A stretch of DNA of 64,000 nucleotides, from assembly GCA_011503125.2 (NCBI GenBank), contig WWBZ02000033.1, positions 2,418,001-2,482,000 of the forward strand, given 5' to 3'. Position numbers and translations under genes: made by a program. This DNA is from Botryosphaeria dothidea. Taxonomy: Eukaryota; Ascomycota; Dothideomycetes; Botryosphaeriales; Botryosphaeriaceae. Shown here one piece after another: positions 1 through 10,719 of this stretch; position 1 is the first letter of the stretch, and each line of letters begins with the position of its first letter. A model generated the notes under the pieces. That model was not told the DNA's origin, did no database searches, and saw nothing but the letters and a program-made list of their open reading frames with translations.

Positions 1-1
1 A

Positions 2-1714
2 GATGATGTGGTTGCAGCCCATCATACTACCTCGGAGAGAAAATTTGACTTCGCTCGTTTCCAAGCACGATTTGCTACGCAAGGCTGCGTTGATACCTTC
101 GCTGCCTTCACACGATACTACAATGACCTGAGTATCGACCAGTTGAAGAGGGCTCACCGATTTTTCTATCGAGTCGCTTTCAAGCTCGAGATGGGTATCA
201 TGTTGTACCGCGCTGACATCATTCGACTTTTCTACAAGATGGTTGAAGGTCCTGAGGGGCTTGATAAAAGTCTTTCTATTTTCAAGGAATGGCAAGAATT
301 TGTGAAGCAGGTCTTCCGTCGTTGCATCAAGAAGGTTCAGGAACGCCCAGAGCTGATCGTGGAGATGCTCTTCAGTAAGATTCCGGCGACCACCTACTAC
401 CTTGAGCATGGTCACGACAAGGAAGTGATCACAAGAGCTCCACGGCCGCCAGCCGAACTTGAGGTGAAAGGAGATATGGACAAGCATGGCCAAATCGGAG
501 TGGCCGTATCTCTTCTCATTAATCAAAACAAGTCGGATCATTTGGCATGGGTGAAGAAAGTCCTTTCATCTGCGGCCGAGGAACGCAGCGCATGGGAGCA
601 AGAACAAGAAGCACATAAGGCTATGGCACCAGCCTCTGAGGAGCAAGACACGACCGGACAGGAGGATGATTCAGTTGCACCCTCCATCACGGTCAAGCCT
701 GATCACGATGAACGCCGTGTGGCTTTGTTCAAAGACAACAAACTACGACTATTACTGAAAATTCTTGGTTTCATGAGAATGGGCCTGGAAGAGGACCCCG
801 ACAGCAGTTGGATTATTCCTTCTAGCCTTACTTCAGAACAGCTTCGCGAAAGTGAGCGTAATATCCAACAGGCGGAATGGGAACCTCCAAGCTTCGGCGA
901 GGACAAGTCGGCAGAGGATATGGTCCGCACAAAGCGTCAACACGTTGCACTCCGAGGTGACACGGACGACGAGGACGATGGTCCTGATGCTCTAGATGCA
1001 TTGGATGATGAAGAACTATTCCCAGCTGGTGGGCCAACTTCCCGCAGAGCGGATGCTCTGAAAGAACTTAAAAAGAAGAGAAATCGAAGGAAAAGGACAG
1101 CTAGTGAGGAACCAGATGATGAAGAGAAAGAGAGGAAAAGGGAAACTCGTCGCCAAAGAGAGTTGGAGAAGAGGCGAAAGATCAAGAGCGAGCTCTTTGT
1201 TCACTCGTCAGACGATGAGACGGACGAGGAAGCTGACAGAGAATTCTTTGCTGCGGAAGAAGAGAGGCGGAAGAAGACTGCCGGCAAGATTGCGAGGGCT
1301 CTCATTAGCGCACAGATCCATGACACGGCAAGCAAGAAGAGAAAGTCTACGGGTGAGGCTAAGAAGAGCAGGAAGAGGAGAAAGGGTTCGGAGTCCGAAA
1401 GTAGTGGTGAAGACGACGCTACTGGAGTAGGCAGTCGATCATCTTCAGAGGAGCCCGTCAGCAGACTCAGGATAATCAGCGATGACGAGGGCGAGGACGG
1501 GTCTACTGATACACCCCTGTCATCTCAGCATGCAACACGAGACGCGACCAAGGAAACGTACGTGGAAACAGCCTCGTCTGCAGCTAAGGGCACGAGCGAT
1601 GTGGACATGCAGGACGCCGATGACGACGAAGAGGATGAGGACATGCCAATGCGCAAAACTCTGCGGAGGAACAAGGTGCGGGCTGGGTTCTTGGTGGACA
1701 GCGACTCCGAATAG
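2..1714 (+). CDS. tof1: Replication fork protection complex subunit Swi1/Tof1 (Timeless family), 3' part
   Basis: The reading frame is open at the left edge, so the 5' part lies outside the window; about 570 C-terminal residues are visible, ending in TAG. The first ~150 residues match the conserved Timeless/Tof1/Swi1 core (aromatic, helix-rich, with FYRVAFKLEMGIMLYRADII and the KIPATTYYLEHG stretch). The rest alternates acidic clusters (DDEDD, DDEEDEDM) with lysine/arginine-rich segments, as is usual for the C-terminal tails of this family. In yeasts Tof1/Swi1 with Csm3/Swi3 stabilises stalled replication forks and supports checkpoint signalling in the nucleus; that role is known of the family and not shown here. 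No intron is needed in the visible part. Confidence 0.9.
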   Translation, partial: DDVVAAHHTTSERKFDFARFQARFATQGCVDTFAAFTRYYNDLSIDQLKRAHRFFYRVAFKLEMGIMLYRADIIRLFYKMVEGPEGLDKSLSIFKEWQEFVKQVFRRCIKKVQERPELIVEMLFSKIPATTYYLEHGHDKEVITRAPRPPAELEVKGDMDKHGQIGVAVSLLINQNKSDHLAWVKKVLSSAAEERSAWEQEQEAHKAMAPASEEQDTTGQEDDSVAPSITVKPDHDERRVALFKDNKLRLLLKILGFMRMGLEEDPDSSWIIPSSLTSEQLRESERNIQQAEWEPPSFGEDKSAEDMVRTKRQHVALRGDTDDEDDGPDALDALDDEELFPAGGPTSRRADALKELKKKRNRRKRTASEEPDDEEKERKRETRRQRELEKRRKIKSELFVHSSDDETDEEADREFFAAEEERRKKTAGKIARALISAQIHDTASKKRKSTGEAKKSRKRRKGSESESSGEDDATGVGSRSSSEEPVSRLRIISDDEGEDGSTDTPLSSQHATRDATKETYVETASSAAKGTSDVDMQDADDDEEDEDMPMRKTLRRNKVRAGFLVDSDSE

Positions 1715-2535
1715 CGGGACACTAATGTTCTAGACACAATTGGCGTTATGCGGGGCTCATATGGCATAGGCGGGGAGCAGGACAAGCGTTGATAGGATGA
1801 AAGGATTCAGTTTTCGGCTTGGCCGCAGCGACGGCGTACGATACAGGGTAGCGAGATTAACGGTACGTAGCTCGATTATCGTATTCCGGTTTCTCCGATG
1901 TGACCAAGGTTTGGACTCACAAAAGCAAGACATGCGAAAATAGCGATGACGATGAATCCCATGGAGCTGTGCTCGGCTGCGGCCATACGTTTGCGCCGTT
2001 CTCAAACAGGGAAGCGTCCTGAAAGGCGTCGGGATCGAGATTATCCGTCAGTCACCCCACATTTCACATGGCGGTTCCTTGATGCAGGGCAGACAGTTCC
2101 AGAAAGGCTGTTCTGGGCGCAGGCTGCACCGGGAGCAGTGATCCAGAAAGATCGTGGCGTGCTTGTTCAGGGCACGCGATGATACTAGCCTTACGCCATT
2201 CTTACCGTGCGCCGTGCGGCTAAGTCGGCCCGCAGCTGCCATATTGAGCGAGAGAATCCTGTTATTCCCTGCTTCAGATCTCGCCTGACGCCGGGAAGTG
2301 CGTAACGCGCAGATCTGCAGCCGCAATCGGATTGTTGGAAGGGCGGGCAGCGCCACATGTGATGTCACGCAGTGCGGGCGCGCGTTGGGTTCGCACTAAA
2401 GCAGGAATCGATCGGCAGAAACAAGCTTCTCCAGCCACTCGCCATCCGCCGTTCTTCCGTCGAAAGTGTGGCGCGCATCCAGCTAGGTGCTTGCTCCTTC
2501 TGACGCTGTTTGGCAGCTGCGGCATTGAACCGCAT

Positions 2536-2543
2536 TGACGTCA
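2536..2543 (+). promoter_or_regulatory. Perfect CRE palindrome TGACGTCA
   Basis: The 8-bp palindrome TGACGTCA lies about 20 bp upstream of a TATA box and about 160 bp upstream of the ATG at 2702. It is the consensus for ATF/CREB bZIP factors (Atf1/AtfA in fungi), which drive stress and spore genes. Occupancy is inferred from sequence only. Confidence 0.6.
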
Positions 2544-2559
2544 GGGCTGCTCCTTCTGC

Positions 2560-2567
2560 ATATATAC
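2560..2567 (+). promoter_or_regulatory. TATA box of the repeat-protein gene
   Basis: ATATATAC lies about 140 bp before the ATG and is followed by a C/A- and CT-rich leader typical of highly expressed fungal genes. Confidence 0.6.
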
Positions 2568-2701
2568 ACTCCTCTACCGCATCTTCCAACTCAACAACTC
2601 CACAACCACACAACTCTACAACCCGAACACTCTCATCCTCTCCACGAACTTCAAACGATATCCTTGAATTCCCCAACACACATCCATCCACTACAGTCAC
2701 A

Positions 2702-4531
2702 ATGTCTTCTCACCGCGGAGAAACTGCCGGCAGCGGACTGAGGGGTGCCGCTAGCTCCGTCCATGGTAAGTCACCTTTTACTTCCTACCCTCACTACGTT
2801 CCACCAACGCGCCTCAGGTGTGGGCGAGGCCATTCGCGGTACCATCAATACCGCGGCCGATAGCGCACTGGGCAGCGATACCTCCAAGAACCAAGCCATT
2901 GCCGATCGTGGCATCGACGAGGTGAACACGGGTCGCTACCACGGCACCGGTGCAGGCGTAACTCCCGCCGACACTCATGCTGAGCGTCACAACCGGGCTG
3001 CCCAAGGCGAATATCCGAGCAACACTGCTGGCACTACTGGTCTTGGCAGCAGCGGTCCTGCATCACTTGGCACCACTACAGGTTCTCACCGTACGTGATT
3101 AGCTTTACCCAGCAATCACTTTGCATCATGATCCACACGGTTATTTATAGATTGAGATATATGATATTAATTCAATCTACAGACAACCCCACCACCTCCA
3201 CTCATGGCAACACCTACGACACTACCGGCACCACTCATGGTAACACCTACGACACTACCGGCACCATTGGCGGTGCAGGCTATGGTACCCAGCAACACAC
3301 TGGTGCCAACTACGAACATCCGGGCTCTACCAATGCCGGTCCCCACTCTTCAAATCTAGCCAACAAGGGTGATCCTCGCGTTGACTCTGACCTCGACAAC
3401 CGTGCCAACACTGGTGCCACTGATACTCGCCGCAAGAGCGCTGCTACTGCTGGTCTTCAGCCCAGCGGAGGCTTGAGCGGCCAGACCAGCCGCCAGATGG
3501 AGGGCATTGACCCCACTGAGATTCAGGGCGGTTACACCACCGCTGAGACTACCACTGGCCACAGTGGCCATGGAGGCAACACCGGCCTTTCTGGTGCTCA
3601 CGAGACTCACGTTGGCAACAACCCTGGCTCCACCAGTCACGGTCCTAACGAAAACCCGAAGTCTTCGAACCACGGTCCTCATGGCAACAACATCCTGAAC
3701 AAGGTTGATCCCCGTGTTGACTCCGATGCCGACAACCGTGCCAGGACTGGTAACCAGACTGGCGCCTCTGCTGGCCCTCATGGTTCTAACTTGGCCAACA
3801 AGACCGATCCCCGTGTCGACTCTGACCTTGACAACCGCGGCGCCACTCACGGTACTACTCACGGCACTACCTACGGCACTCACGGCTCTACCACCGCTGG
3901 CACCATTCCTGCTCATAGCTCGACTGGCACCACTGCCGGTACAACTTCCGGCTACGGCTCCACTGGTACCACTGGTGCTTCGGGCTATGGTAGCAACACT
4001 TCGACCAACGCTGGCCCGCACGGCAGCAGCACTCTGAACAAGGCGGACCCGCGCATTGATTCTGACCTCGACAACCGTGGTACTACCCATGGAACTACTC
4101 ATGGCACCACTCATGGCACTACCACTGGCTACGGCTCGTCCACCACGGGCACCAGCGGCTACGGTACCAACACCTCTACCAATGCTGGTCACCATGACAG
4201 CAACATCGCTAATAAGGCTGACCCGCGCATTGACTCTGATGTTGACAATCGCGCTCGCACGGGCAACACTACGGGTGCTGCCGCTGGCCCCCATGGCAGC
4301 AACCTTTCGAACAAGGCTGACCCGCGTGTTGACTCCGACCGCGACAACCGTGCCAACCCCGCGACTGGCCACACTGGCGGTGCTACCCAGAGCGGTTACA
4401 CCGACACGTCCCACACCAGGGCTGACAGCGGTCAGCACGCCGACCAGACCGGTGGCTCCAAGCCGTCTCACGGCCCTGGCGTCGTGGGCAAGATCCTCGA
4501 CAAGGTTGACCCTCGCGTCAAGAATGCTTAA
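2702..4531 (+). CDS. Hydrophilic repeat protein with NKxDPRVDSDxDNR modules
   Basis: Three exons: 2702-2765, 2818-3090 and 3183-4531; both introns are GT..AG and all joins keep frame, giving 561 aa. The N-terminus (about 1-110) is Gly/Ala/Thr-rich and resembles fungal stress-protein leaders. The C-terminal three quarters hold six copies of a ~27-residue module of the form GPHGSNLxNKxDPRVDSDxDNR, plus a final half-copy at the C-terminus (KILDKVDPRVKNA). Copies are separated by Thr/Gly/His-rich spacers (TTHGTTHG). There is no signal peptide, no membrane segment and almost no hydrophobic residues, so the protein is probably intrinsically disordered and hydrophilin-like. Homologues in Pezizomycotina are often labelled cell surface protein, but I see no sorting signal to support that. 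The CRE in its promoter hints at stress or conidial expression. Confidence 0.8.
3338..4531 (+). repeat. Coding tandem modules (DPRVDSD repeats) with TTHG spacers
   Basis: Module copies start near 3338, 3676, 3775, 4015, 4186 and 4288, with a final half copy near 4471. Each centres on DPR(V/I)DSD. The spacers after copies 3 and 4 are short Gly-Thr-Thr-His repeats. Spacing between modules is irregular, so copy number could vary between strains. Confidence 0.85.
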
Positions 4532-6007
4532 ATTGGTCACGCTTGATGCTGGTTCATCGGTTTTGACTTTTTAACGAGACATGGCCTTTGTACGATTAGC
4601 GATGGATAATGGTGGTAGATTACCTCGGTCGACAGAACTGCCTGCTACAAAATACCCTTTCTCATGTTATTAGGTAGTCTGAATTGAGGTCTAACTCTTG
4701 CTTAAAATGGTCCTATCCTTTGCTTGTGTGCAATGTGTGAGTGACCTTTTGATGTAGTTTTGCTTTGAACACAGCCAGAACGCCGGAGCAACAGCTCACC
4801 AATCATACAACTAGTTCTAAAGCATTGCAACATATGTTCATGCGAAGTGAAAAAATCCATCGAGATGAATGGTCGAAAATACTTATCCATTACGCGAACC
4901 AGTACGATGCTTCACGGTTCCATGCGCAGTTACGCTTGCTGTTGTGGTACCCAGGTATGTGACATGTGTCGTAGCTTGTTTGATGGTTTGGCCCCCAAAA
5001 ACAGGCCCTCGCCCATTACCGTCTCCCGCCACCGCTAGCTTGACACCTTCCCAAAATGAGATCTCGGCCGATTAGCAATTCTTAAAACATGTGGTTCAGA
5101 CAGATATAGCGGTGCGCTGCCGTCCGATCCCTGTCGCGAACCAAACGCCATCTGGATGACTCCGGCCGGCTTTGCTCCCTTCCCGTTTCGCAACCATAAT
5201 GCTTACTCTACTCGGGATGCGCCAGCCGAATCTCTAGTGTGCTTACCTGCGTTCAAGGTTGCAAGATTTAGCCGGCCCGACGGACATGCGTTCTGTCGAT
5301 TTCTTGGTCCATATCAAGGGGGGCAAATAGGCGAAGTTTCCCAGCAAAGCATTGAAGTGTGCTTATCTACGAGATGGGTGCTCTAAATTTGGACGATGGC
5401 CTCTTTTTAATCCGATGAAGTGCACAGCTCGACGGCGCTTGCGGGGGTGCCTTGAACTTTATCGCGTGCCCTGATTGCTCCTCAACGGTGCTATCCCGCC
5501 CCCACCACTGAACTGGCCCCCATCTCAAGGGGTCGGACACACACCACATATCATGTCGCCTTGTGCGAGCTTCCTAAACTCGATAAGAATCAAATAGCGT
5601 TTCAGCAGCCGCTTGCGAAAAAGAAAACGAAGCTGAGCACCCCACCTGGCCATTTCTCTCTCGCTTGCAAATGTCATGACTGACACGCAGTTATTGGTCA
5701 GGCCCGTAGCAATGCACAGCTTGTGTGATTGGAAAGCATGGTTTGAACGATGTTGTATGCATGTCCTGGGGGGCACTGCATCATAAAAAGATATCAATAC
5801 TACGGTCAGGGTTCGGCCGACAGGAAACTATTGATCTATTTTCATCTTTGCCGAAGTAAGCAGTCTAGGCTCGACCATAGCACCGCGCATATACACAAGG
5901 GGTGACAATACCGCCATATCTCCAAAACAGAAACGATTCGCGACCGATCTGTAGCCTAAAGCTTCATCTCCTCTACAGTAGCCCGTCTTTCGGCCACAGC
6001 CGCCAAA
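4532..6007. other. Intergenic region, no gene recognised
   Basis: About 1.5 kb. Reading frames on both strands are short and show no recognisable protein features. The left end is the 3' region of the repeat-protein gene; the last ~150 bp are the leader of the membrane protein gene starting at 6008. Confidence 0.6.
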
Positions 6008-8274
6008 ATGAACGCCTACGCCCAAACCACTTCGGATACGGTCTACACCGTGTACAACGGTGCTTGGATCAATTGGACCCATGGACGCGTTCTCGGCCTG
6101 ACCCTCACACTTAACCGGCGCCAGGGAGACTTGCTCATTGCCTTCACCGCTTTGTTCGTCACAATAGTGGGGACGAGTTTCTGGAGAATTGCATGCTTTC
6201 TCATCCACAGTCTGTATTCCTCCGAAGGCGCCCAAGATGGGCTATATCACCAAAGACAAGCCATCTTGCGGAACTCGGCCAATGGAACCAGCGGCCTTAT
6301 CAGACTCGTCCAGGTCCTGCTTGCATGGCGCAAGAACGCCTCGAAGCCCGTCAAACGCATTCTGCCGCTGATCGCATTTGCGGTTCTCAGCGTCTATGGC
6401 TTCGGCGCGGCCAGCGGCTTCTCCTCCAGAGTATCCACGGGAATCGGCAACGAAGTCTTGATCTCGAGTGCCAACTGCGCGGCACCCGTCGCCATATCGA
6501 ACAACGTTACCGAGCAGCTCGAGATCTATTGGCCCTACACAACAAGGCAAATGTCCTCGTACTCCAACTACGCACAGCAGTGTTATAACGATTCCGAGGA
6601 CGGAAAGTGCGACACCTTTGTGACCAAAAGCCTGGACGTGCAGATCACACGCAACGCAACATGCCCTTTCAGCAAAGAGATGTGCAAATCCCAAGACCAG
6701 AACATCTACTTCGACACCGGTCTGCTCGACACGCACGACGACCTCGGCTTCAACATGCCGTCCGACCAACGTTTCCAGTACCGGCGCACCACCCACTGCG
6801 CCCCCCTGGTGTCCGAGGGCTACAAGGCCCCGTCAAACTACACCGCGCCGGACACGAACTTCGACACGGCCTACATGAAATACTACTACGGGCCCAAGAC
6901 GTCCGACACCAACGAAACCGCGACCTACAAGTATCCGCTCCTCAACAACCAGCAGGCCGCCGACCGCAAGACCCTCAGCGCCGCCGCCGACTACAGCATC
7001 GGCTCCGTCGAGGCCTGGGGCCTCAACGGCAGCATCGCGGGGCACTCGACCTTCGCGCCCATCGCGCCGCTCCTCCGCCCGGACGCCGACACCGCCATCG
7101 TCTTCCTCTCTTCCAACGACATCGGCTACTGGGGCACGTCGGCCGACCCGTGGTACGGCGCCAGCCGCCTCGGCGGCTACTTCTACGTCCCCGCCGCCGG
7201 CGCCGACAGCCTGGGCCTGGGCGCCGTGCGGCAGGCGTACTACTACGGCGACGAGCCGGCGAGCGCGCTCGGCTGCGTGGCGCGCGCGCAGTGGTGCAAC
7301 CCGCGGATGGGGACGGCCGCGCGGTGCACGCCGCTGAGCGGGTACCTCGACCTCAACGCCAACGTGGACGGCATCGTGCGCGACGGCGCGGAGCGACGCC
7401 TGCTGGACTGGTACAGGTGGGCGGTGCTGCGCGACGCGGAGACGCTGGCGGCGGTGCCGGCGGCGCTGGGGGTCGCCAGCCTGCCGAGCCGGTTCGGCCT
7501 GAACTACGGGATGAGGGCGCGGGTGGCCGAGGGCCAGTGGATGCGCGATGTGGAGCAGTGGCATGCGGTGAGCATGACGGCGTTGCAGGGCAGGGCGGTG
7601 GATACGGCGGCGGGGCCTGGGGGTGGGGGAGGAGGAGGGGGGGGCATGGAGAAGTTTGTGGTCAGGCCGAATAGTACGGAGGCGGAGGGGCTGTGTCGGA
7701 ACCAGGTGCGTCTTGCGTGTCTTGTCTTGTTTTGTGGTGATGTTGACTTTTGTGCCGGCAGAAAATCCTCAGTACGGCGTACAGCAACTTCTCAGTCTTT
7801 GGCCTCGCGTTCATCTTCTCGGTCGGCGGCGTCATTATCGTTACGTCGTGGTTCTTGGAGCAGATTGTGGGGTTCTGGCAGAAGAGGAGCGGCCGGAATG
7901 CATACACTCGGCTTGAGTGGTACGCCAATGACACTCTGCAGCTTCAGCGGCTTGCTCATGAGGAGTTGGGACTGGGGAACTGGGTGAAGTGTGACATGGA
8001 AGTGCCTATCACGGAGAAGGGAGATGAGCTGGGCATTTGGGATCTCGAAGACATGGAGCGTCCCCGACTCAAGGCTCCGCTGCTCGGGGTTGCCCGCATG
8101 GTTGCTGGTAGGAGGGATTCGATTCGTAGGGAGGAGGAGCGAAGTGCCGCGGAGGAACAGAAGAAACCTCAGAGCGAAGTTGTCACGGCCGAGGTGACGA
8201 CACCGTCGACAGCCACAGCGGTGCAGGACGATGACCGTTCTGTCTCGAGTTGGACGGCCGCCTTTCACGAGTGA
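6008..8274 (+). CDS. Fungal membrane protein with large glycosylated ectodomain (unknown function)
   Basis: Two exons, 6008-7705 and 7762-8274, joined by a 56-nt GT..AG intron, give 736 aa. The start has a good context (CAAAATG). Hydrophobic segments lie near residues 38-60, 118-138 and 575-597. Between the second and third lies a ~430-residue, Tyr/Asn/Cys-rich region with many N-glycosylation sequons, probably extracytoplasmic. A run of nine glycines precedes the last part of exon 1. The ~135-residue tail after the third segment is charged and likely cytosolic. I recognise it as one of the large families of conserved but unnamed Pezizomycotina membrane proteins; no catalytic motif is visible. 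Its layout resembles the DUF3433 protein encoded at 11151-15068, but the two are not clearly homologous by eye. Confidence 0.8.
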
Positions 8275-9307
8275 GGATACGATCCATTATTGTTGTTATA
8301 CTGTCGTTATGAGGAAGCTTCAAAATTTGGTGCGATTGATCTCTGGGCTAGGTTCCGGCAGGATCCTTCGTCCTCACCAGCTGCAAGATCATGTGTCTGC
8401 CTTTCTTCCTCTCAGATTATCTAAGCGAGTGAATCGGCGGGCGCCGTAGTCAGCCGTAGCAACCGCTGAGTAACGCAGTGACGTCGTTATTGCCCTTTTG
8501 ACCAGCCAGCACTATTTCCGGCCAATCTGAGCCAGCAGCGGACCTGCCTCGCTTAGTTGATCTGGGGCAGCAGGTTGATCTGGCGCCCCCCTCCGGCCTA
8601 CATAAACCCCCCTCCCCCCTCGGCCAGACACCTTCTTTCCTTTTTCACTCCACTCTGCCAACTCCAGGCAGAGACCGCCCCACACTCGGCCCTCACTCCA
8701 GAAAAACCAAAAGGGTCGAGTGCAATGGAAGCGGGGAGCAGGTGTCAAGGACGCATCTTCACTCAAGTCCTGGGCGGGTGGGACTGTCTCAGCGAGGAAC
8801 TTCGCAAACACGCGTCGCTCGCTGAGGGATCAGAACGCCCGCTGTCCGTTCTTCTTTGTAATATCTCGTCTTGTATAGCAATCTATCATCTCCATCTGCC
8901 TCACTTCACTTTGTCCGATGCTGTGATTTCTCCATGCCGTCTTCAACATCTCTTGTCATTGACCTCCGAGACTGCCGCCTGGCTTTATGTACCTCACCTA
9001 CCTGAAGTTTACCCATATAGACTTTGGTGTGCCAGTGCAAATATCAAACGACTTCCTTTCAAAAACCTCACCAACGCGACGTTGACTAAGCATAATGTCA
9101 CCCGTGTCATGTTGGTTTGAGGGGCTCTCGGTCATTTCTGCCTGGGGAATAATGCCCAGCTTCCTATCTGCAAAATTGGATCCTCTCTCCATACTGCTCA
9201 GATACCCGCTACAGCCCTTCCGATCCGTCAGCATTCACATAGCCATTGTAGTGGCGAATGAAAGCCCATTCCTTGCCTCGGAATTTTTTCGACTGTGCCT
9301 GCAAGTT
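8275..9307. other. Intergenic region with promoter-like elements but no convincing gene
   Basis: About 1 kb. A CRE-like TGACGTCG occurs near 8480, a TATA-like CATAAAC near 8600 and a CT-rich leader follows, as in a promoter reading to the right. An ATG at 8725 opens a frame of about 130 codons, but the protein has no recognisable features. The region could hold a noncoding or very small gene, or be promoter sequence only. Confidence 0.4.
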
Positions 9308-9942
9308 CTACTGGGGAGCTTCCGCGGAGTCATCTTCAGCGACACTGCTGACCGCACGCTGGAAATCACGAGCTTCTACGCACACGATCAGCAAACCCAT
9401 ATCAAATACAATAGCTGGACTGTACTTACGAACACTGACCCTACCATCCGCCTTGGCAAAGCGATCAGCCTTCCGGAGTAGCAGGAGAAGGTAATCCTCG
9501 CATGCAATGTAGAGCGCTTCGGTCGTTTCGGGCTCAGTCTCGAATCCGCCTCCCATGTCCCTCAGAATGTTGCCTACAACAGCCTCCACAGCTTTCTGTC
9601 CCCTCCTGGCATCTCTGTTGCTGAGCCGGGCCCTCATGATCTCCGCTCTGGCCATCTGATTGGATGCTGCGGGTTCCGAAGGTGAGTTGTTGACGCCGCC
9701 CGGAGGGTGTTCGGCCGGGTTTGCTACTTCGTGTCAGCTCCGCGTCAAAAGTTAATTGAGGTGAGCGCACATGCGGAGCTATGCTGCTGGACTTCACCCT
9801 CTGCGTTCATCATTGGTGGGTCTGTCGAGCTTGCAGATGGCTCGCGTCCGCGGATCGGAAGATTGAACTGAAGCGGCTGGCTCTGAGGATGCATGGGTGA
9901 GAGTTGGTGTGATGTGGTTGTGGTTGTAAAGGTTTGGTCCAA
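9308..9942 (-). CDS. Small H3-like histone-fold protein
   Basis: Three exons on the minus strand, 9942-9771, 9723-9430 and 9375-9308, with introns of 47 and 54 nt (the first has a CTGAC branch site) and consistent phases, give 177 aa. Residues 1-80 are polar, Ser/Pro/Thr-rich and probably disordered. Residues about 101-168 form a histone fold: helix 1 (VEAVVGNILRDM), a long helix 2 (TEALYIACEDYLLLLL), a short RVSV strand and helix 3 (RDFQRAV). The helix-2/loop-2 pattern matches histone H3 (AL..AC.AYL..L, then RV...D.Q.A). It lacks the H3 N-terminal tail and is not a canonical H3 or CENP-A. TAF or other histone-fold partner proteins are alternatives. DNA or chromatin binding is inference. Confidence 0.7.
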
Positions 9943-10146
9943 TTTGAGCGTGCTAGTATACAGATTGGCTATTTGTACCCCAGAAACAGGGTCTCAACGG
10001 TCACGTGTTGGCTTCAGGATCGTGGTTGCTTGGTAAGAGATATTTTGGAGAGAGGACCATATGACCGATGAGTGCCTTGTCTGATATGCTCGCAGAGTTC
10101 AGCGCCATCCGGCGTTGCGAAAGACAAATTGCTCAGACACCACAAA

Positions 10147-10719
10147 TCAAAGATTCTGCGTATCCAATTTCCAACTCCTGTACTGCTCATGCTCTCCAAT
10201 GCCCTTCTGCAGCTGCTGCAGCGTCTTAATCGCCGCAAAGATAGCGTCGCGCTTCGGGCCGTCATTCAGCTCATTCTCCCAAAGGACGTCGCGCACCCAC
10301 TTCTCGCGCCCCTCCATGCTGCTGTCGGGATTCTCCTTCCACACCGTGTGCCTCGCCACGACATCTCTGCTGACGGGCTGCTCCCCGACCAGCCAGACGA
10401 TCTTGGCCGGCTTCATGGCGACGTTCAGATCCAGCGAGCCGTCGAGGCTGAATCCGGCGCTGGCTGTCCAGGCGGGCTGCAGGCGGCCGAAAACGTTGTC
10501 TTGCGTGGTGCCGTCGTTGAAGTAGCCGCAGAAGATCTTCGGCTGGCGCTGGTCATCGAGCGCGTCTTCGGCGAGCGTCATTTCGTTGATGTCGACCTGC
10601 AGGAGGGTGAGTGAGGTTGCGGGTCCAGCTGAGAAGATTGCGTACTGTACCTTCAAGTCGCCGTCGTCCACTGCGTACGTGATCCTGAACCTGGGGATGT
10701 CGATCCTGTACGTCTCCAT
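10147..10719 (-). CDS. Hypothetical protein, 190 aa, single exon
   Basis: The ATG at 10719 lies about 54 bp downstream of a strong TATA box on the same strand, which supports this frame as a real gene. The product is a soluble, mixed alpha/beta-looking protein with no signal peptide or membrane segment. The N-terminal ~115 residues look beta-rich with alternating hydrophobics; the C-terminus is a charged helical segment rich in Lys and Gln. I do not recognise the family. Confidence 0.65.
   Translation of the reverse strand: METYRIDIPRFRITYAVDDGDLKVQYAIFSAGPATSLTLLQVDINEMTLAEDALDDQRQPKIFCGYFNDGTTQDNVFGRLQPAWTASAGFSLDGSLDLNVAMKPAKIVWLVGEQPVSRDVVARHTVWKENPDSSMEGREKWVRDVLWENELNDGPKRDAIFAAIKTLQQLQKGIGEHEQYRSWKLDTQNL

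Larger units (their letters stand above)
1715..2701. other. Intergenic region upstream of the repeat-protein gene
   Basis: About 1 kb with no convincing reading frame. Its right end is a pyrimidine-rich leader and the promoter elements (CRE and TATA) listed separately. The left part is probably the 3' untranslated region of the Swi1/Tof1 gene. Confidence 0.6.

Noticed and set aside
3356..4540. 394-codon open frame antisense to the repeat protein
   Set aside because: Its translation (Val/Ala/Gly/Ser/Arg-rich) is a mirror of the biased codons of the repeat modules and has no independent features.
6607..7674. 355-codon Arg-rich frame overlapping the membrane protein exon
   Set aside because: A frame-shifted shadow of a GC-rich coding region (strings of Arg, Pro and His).
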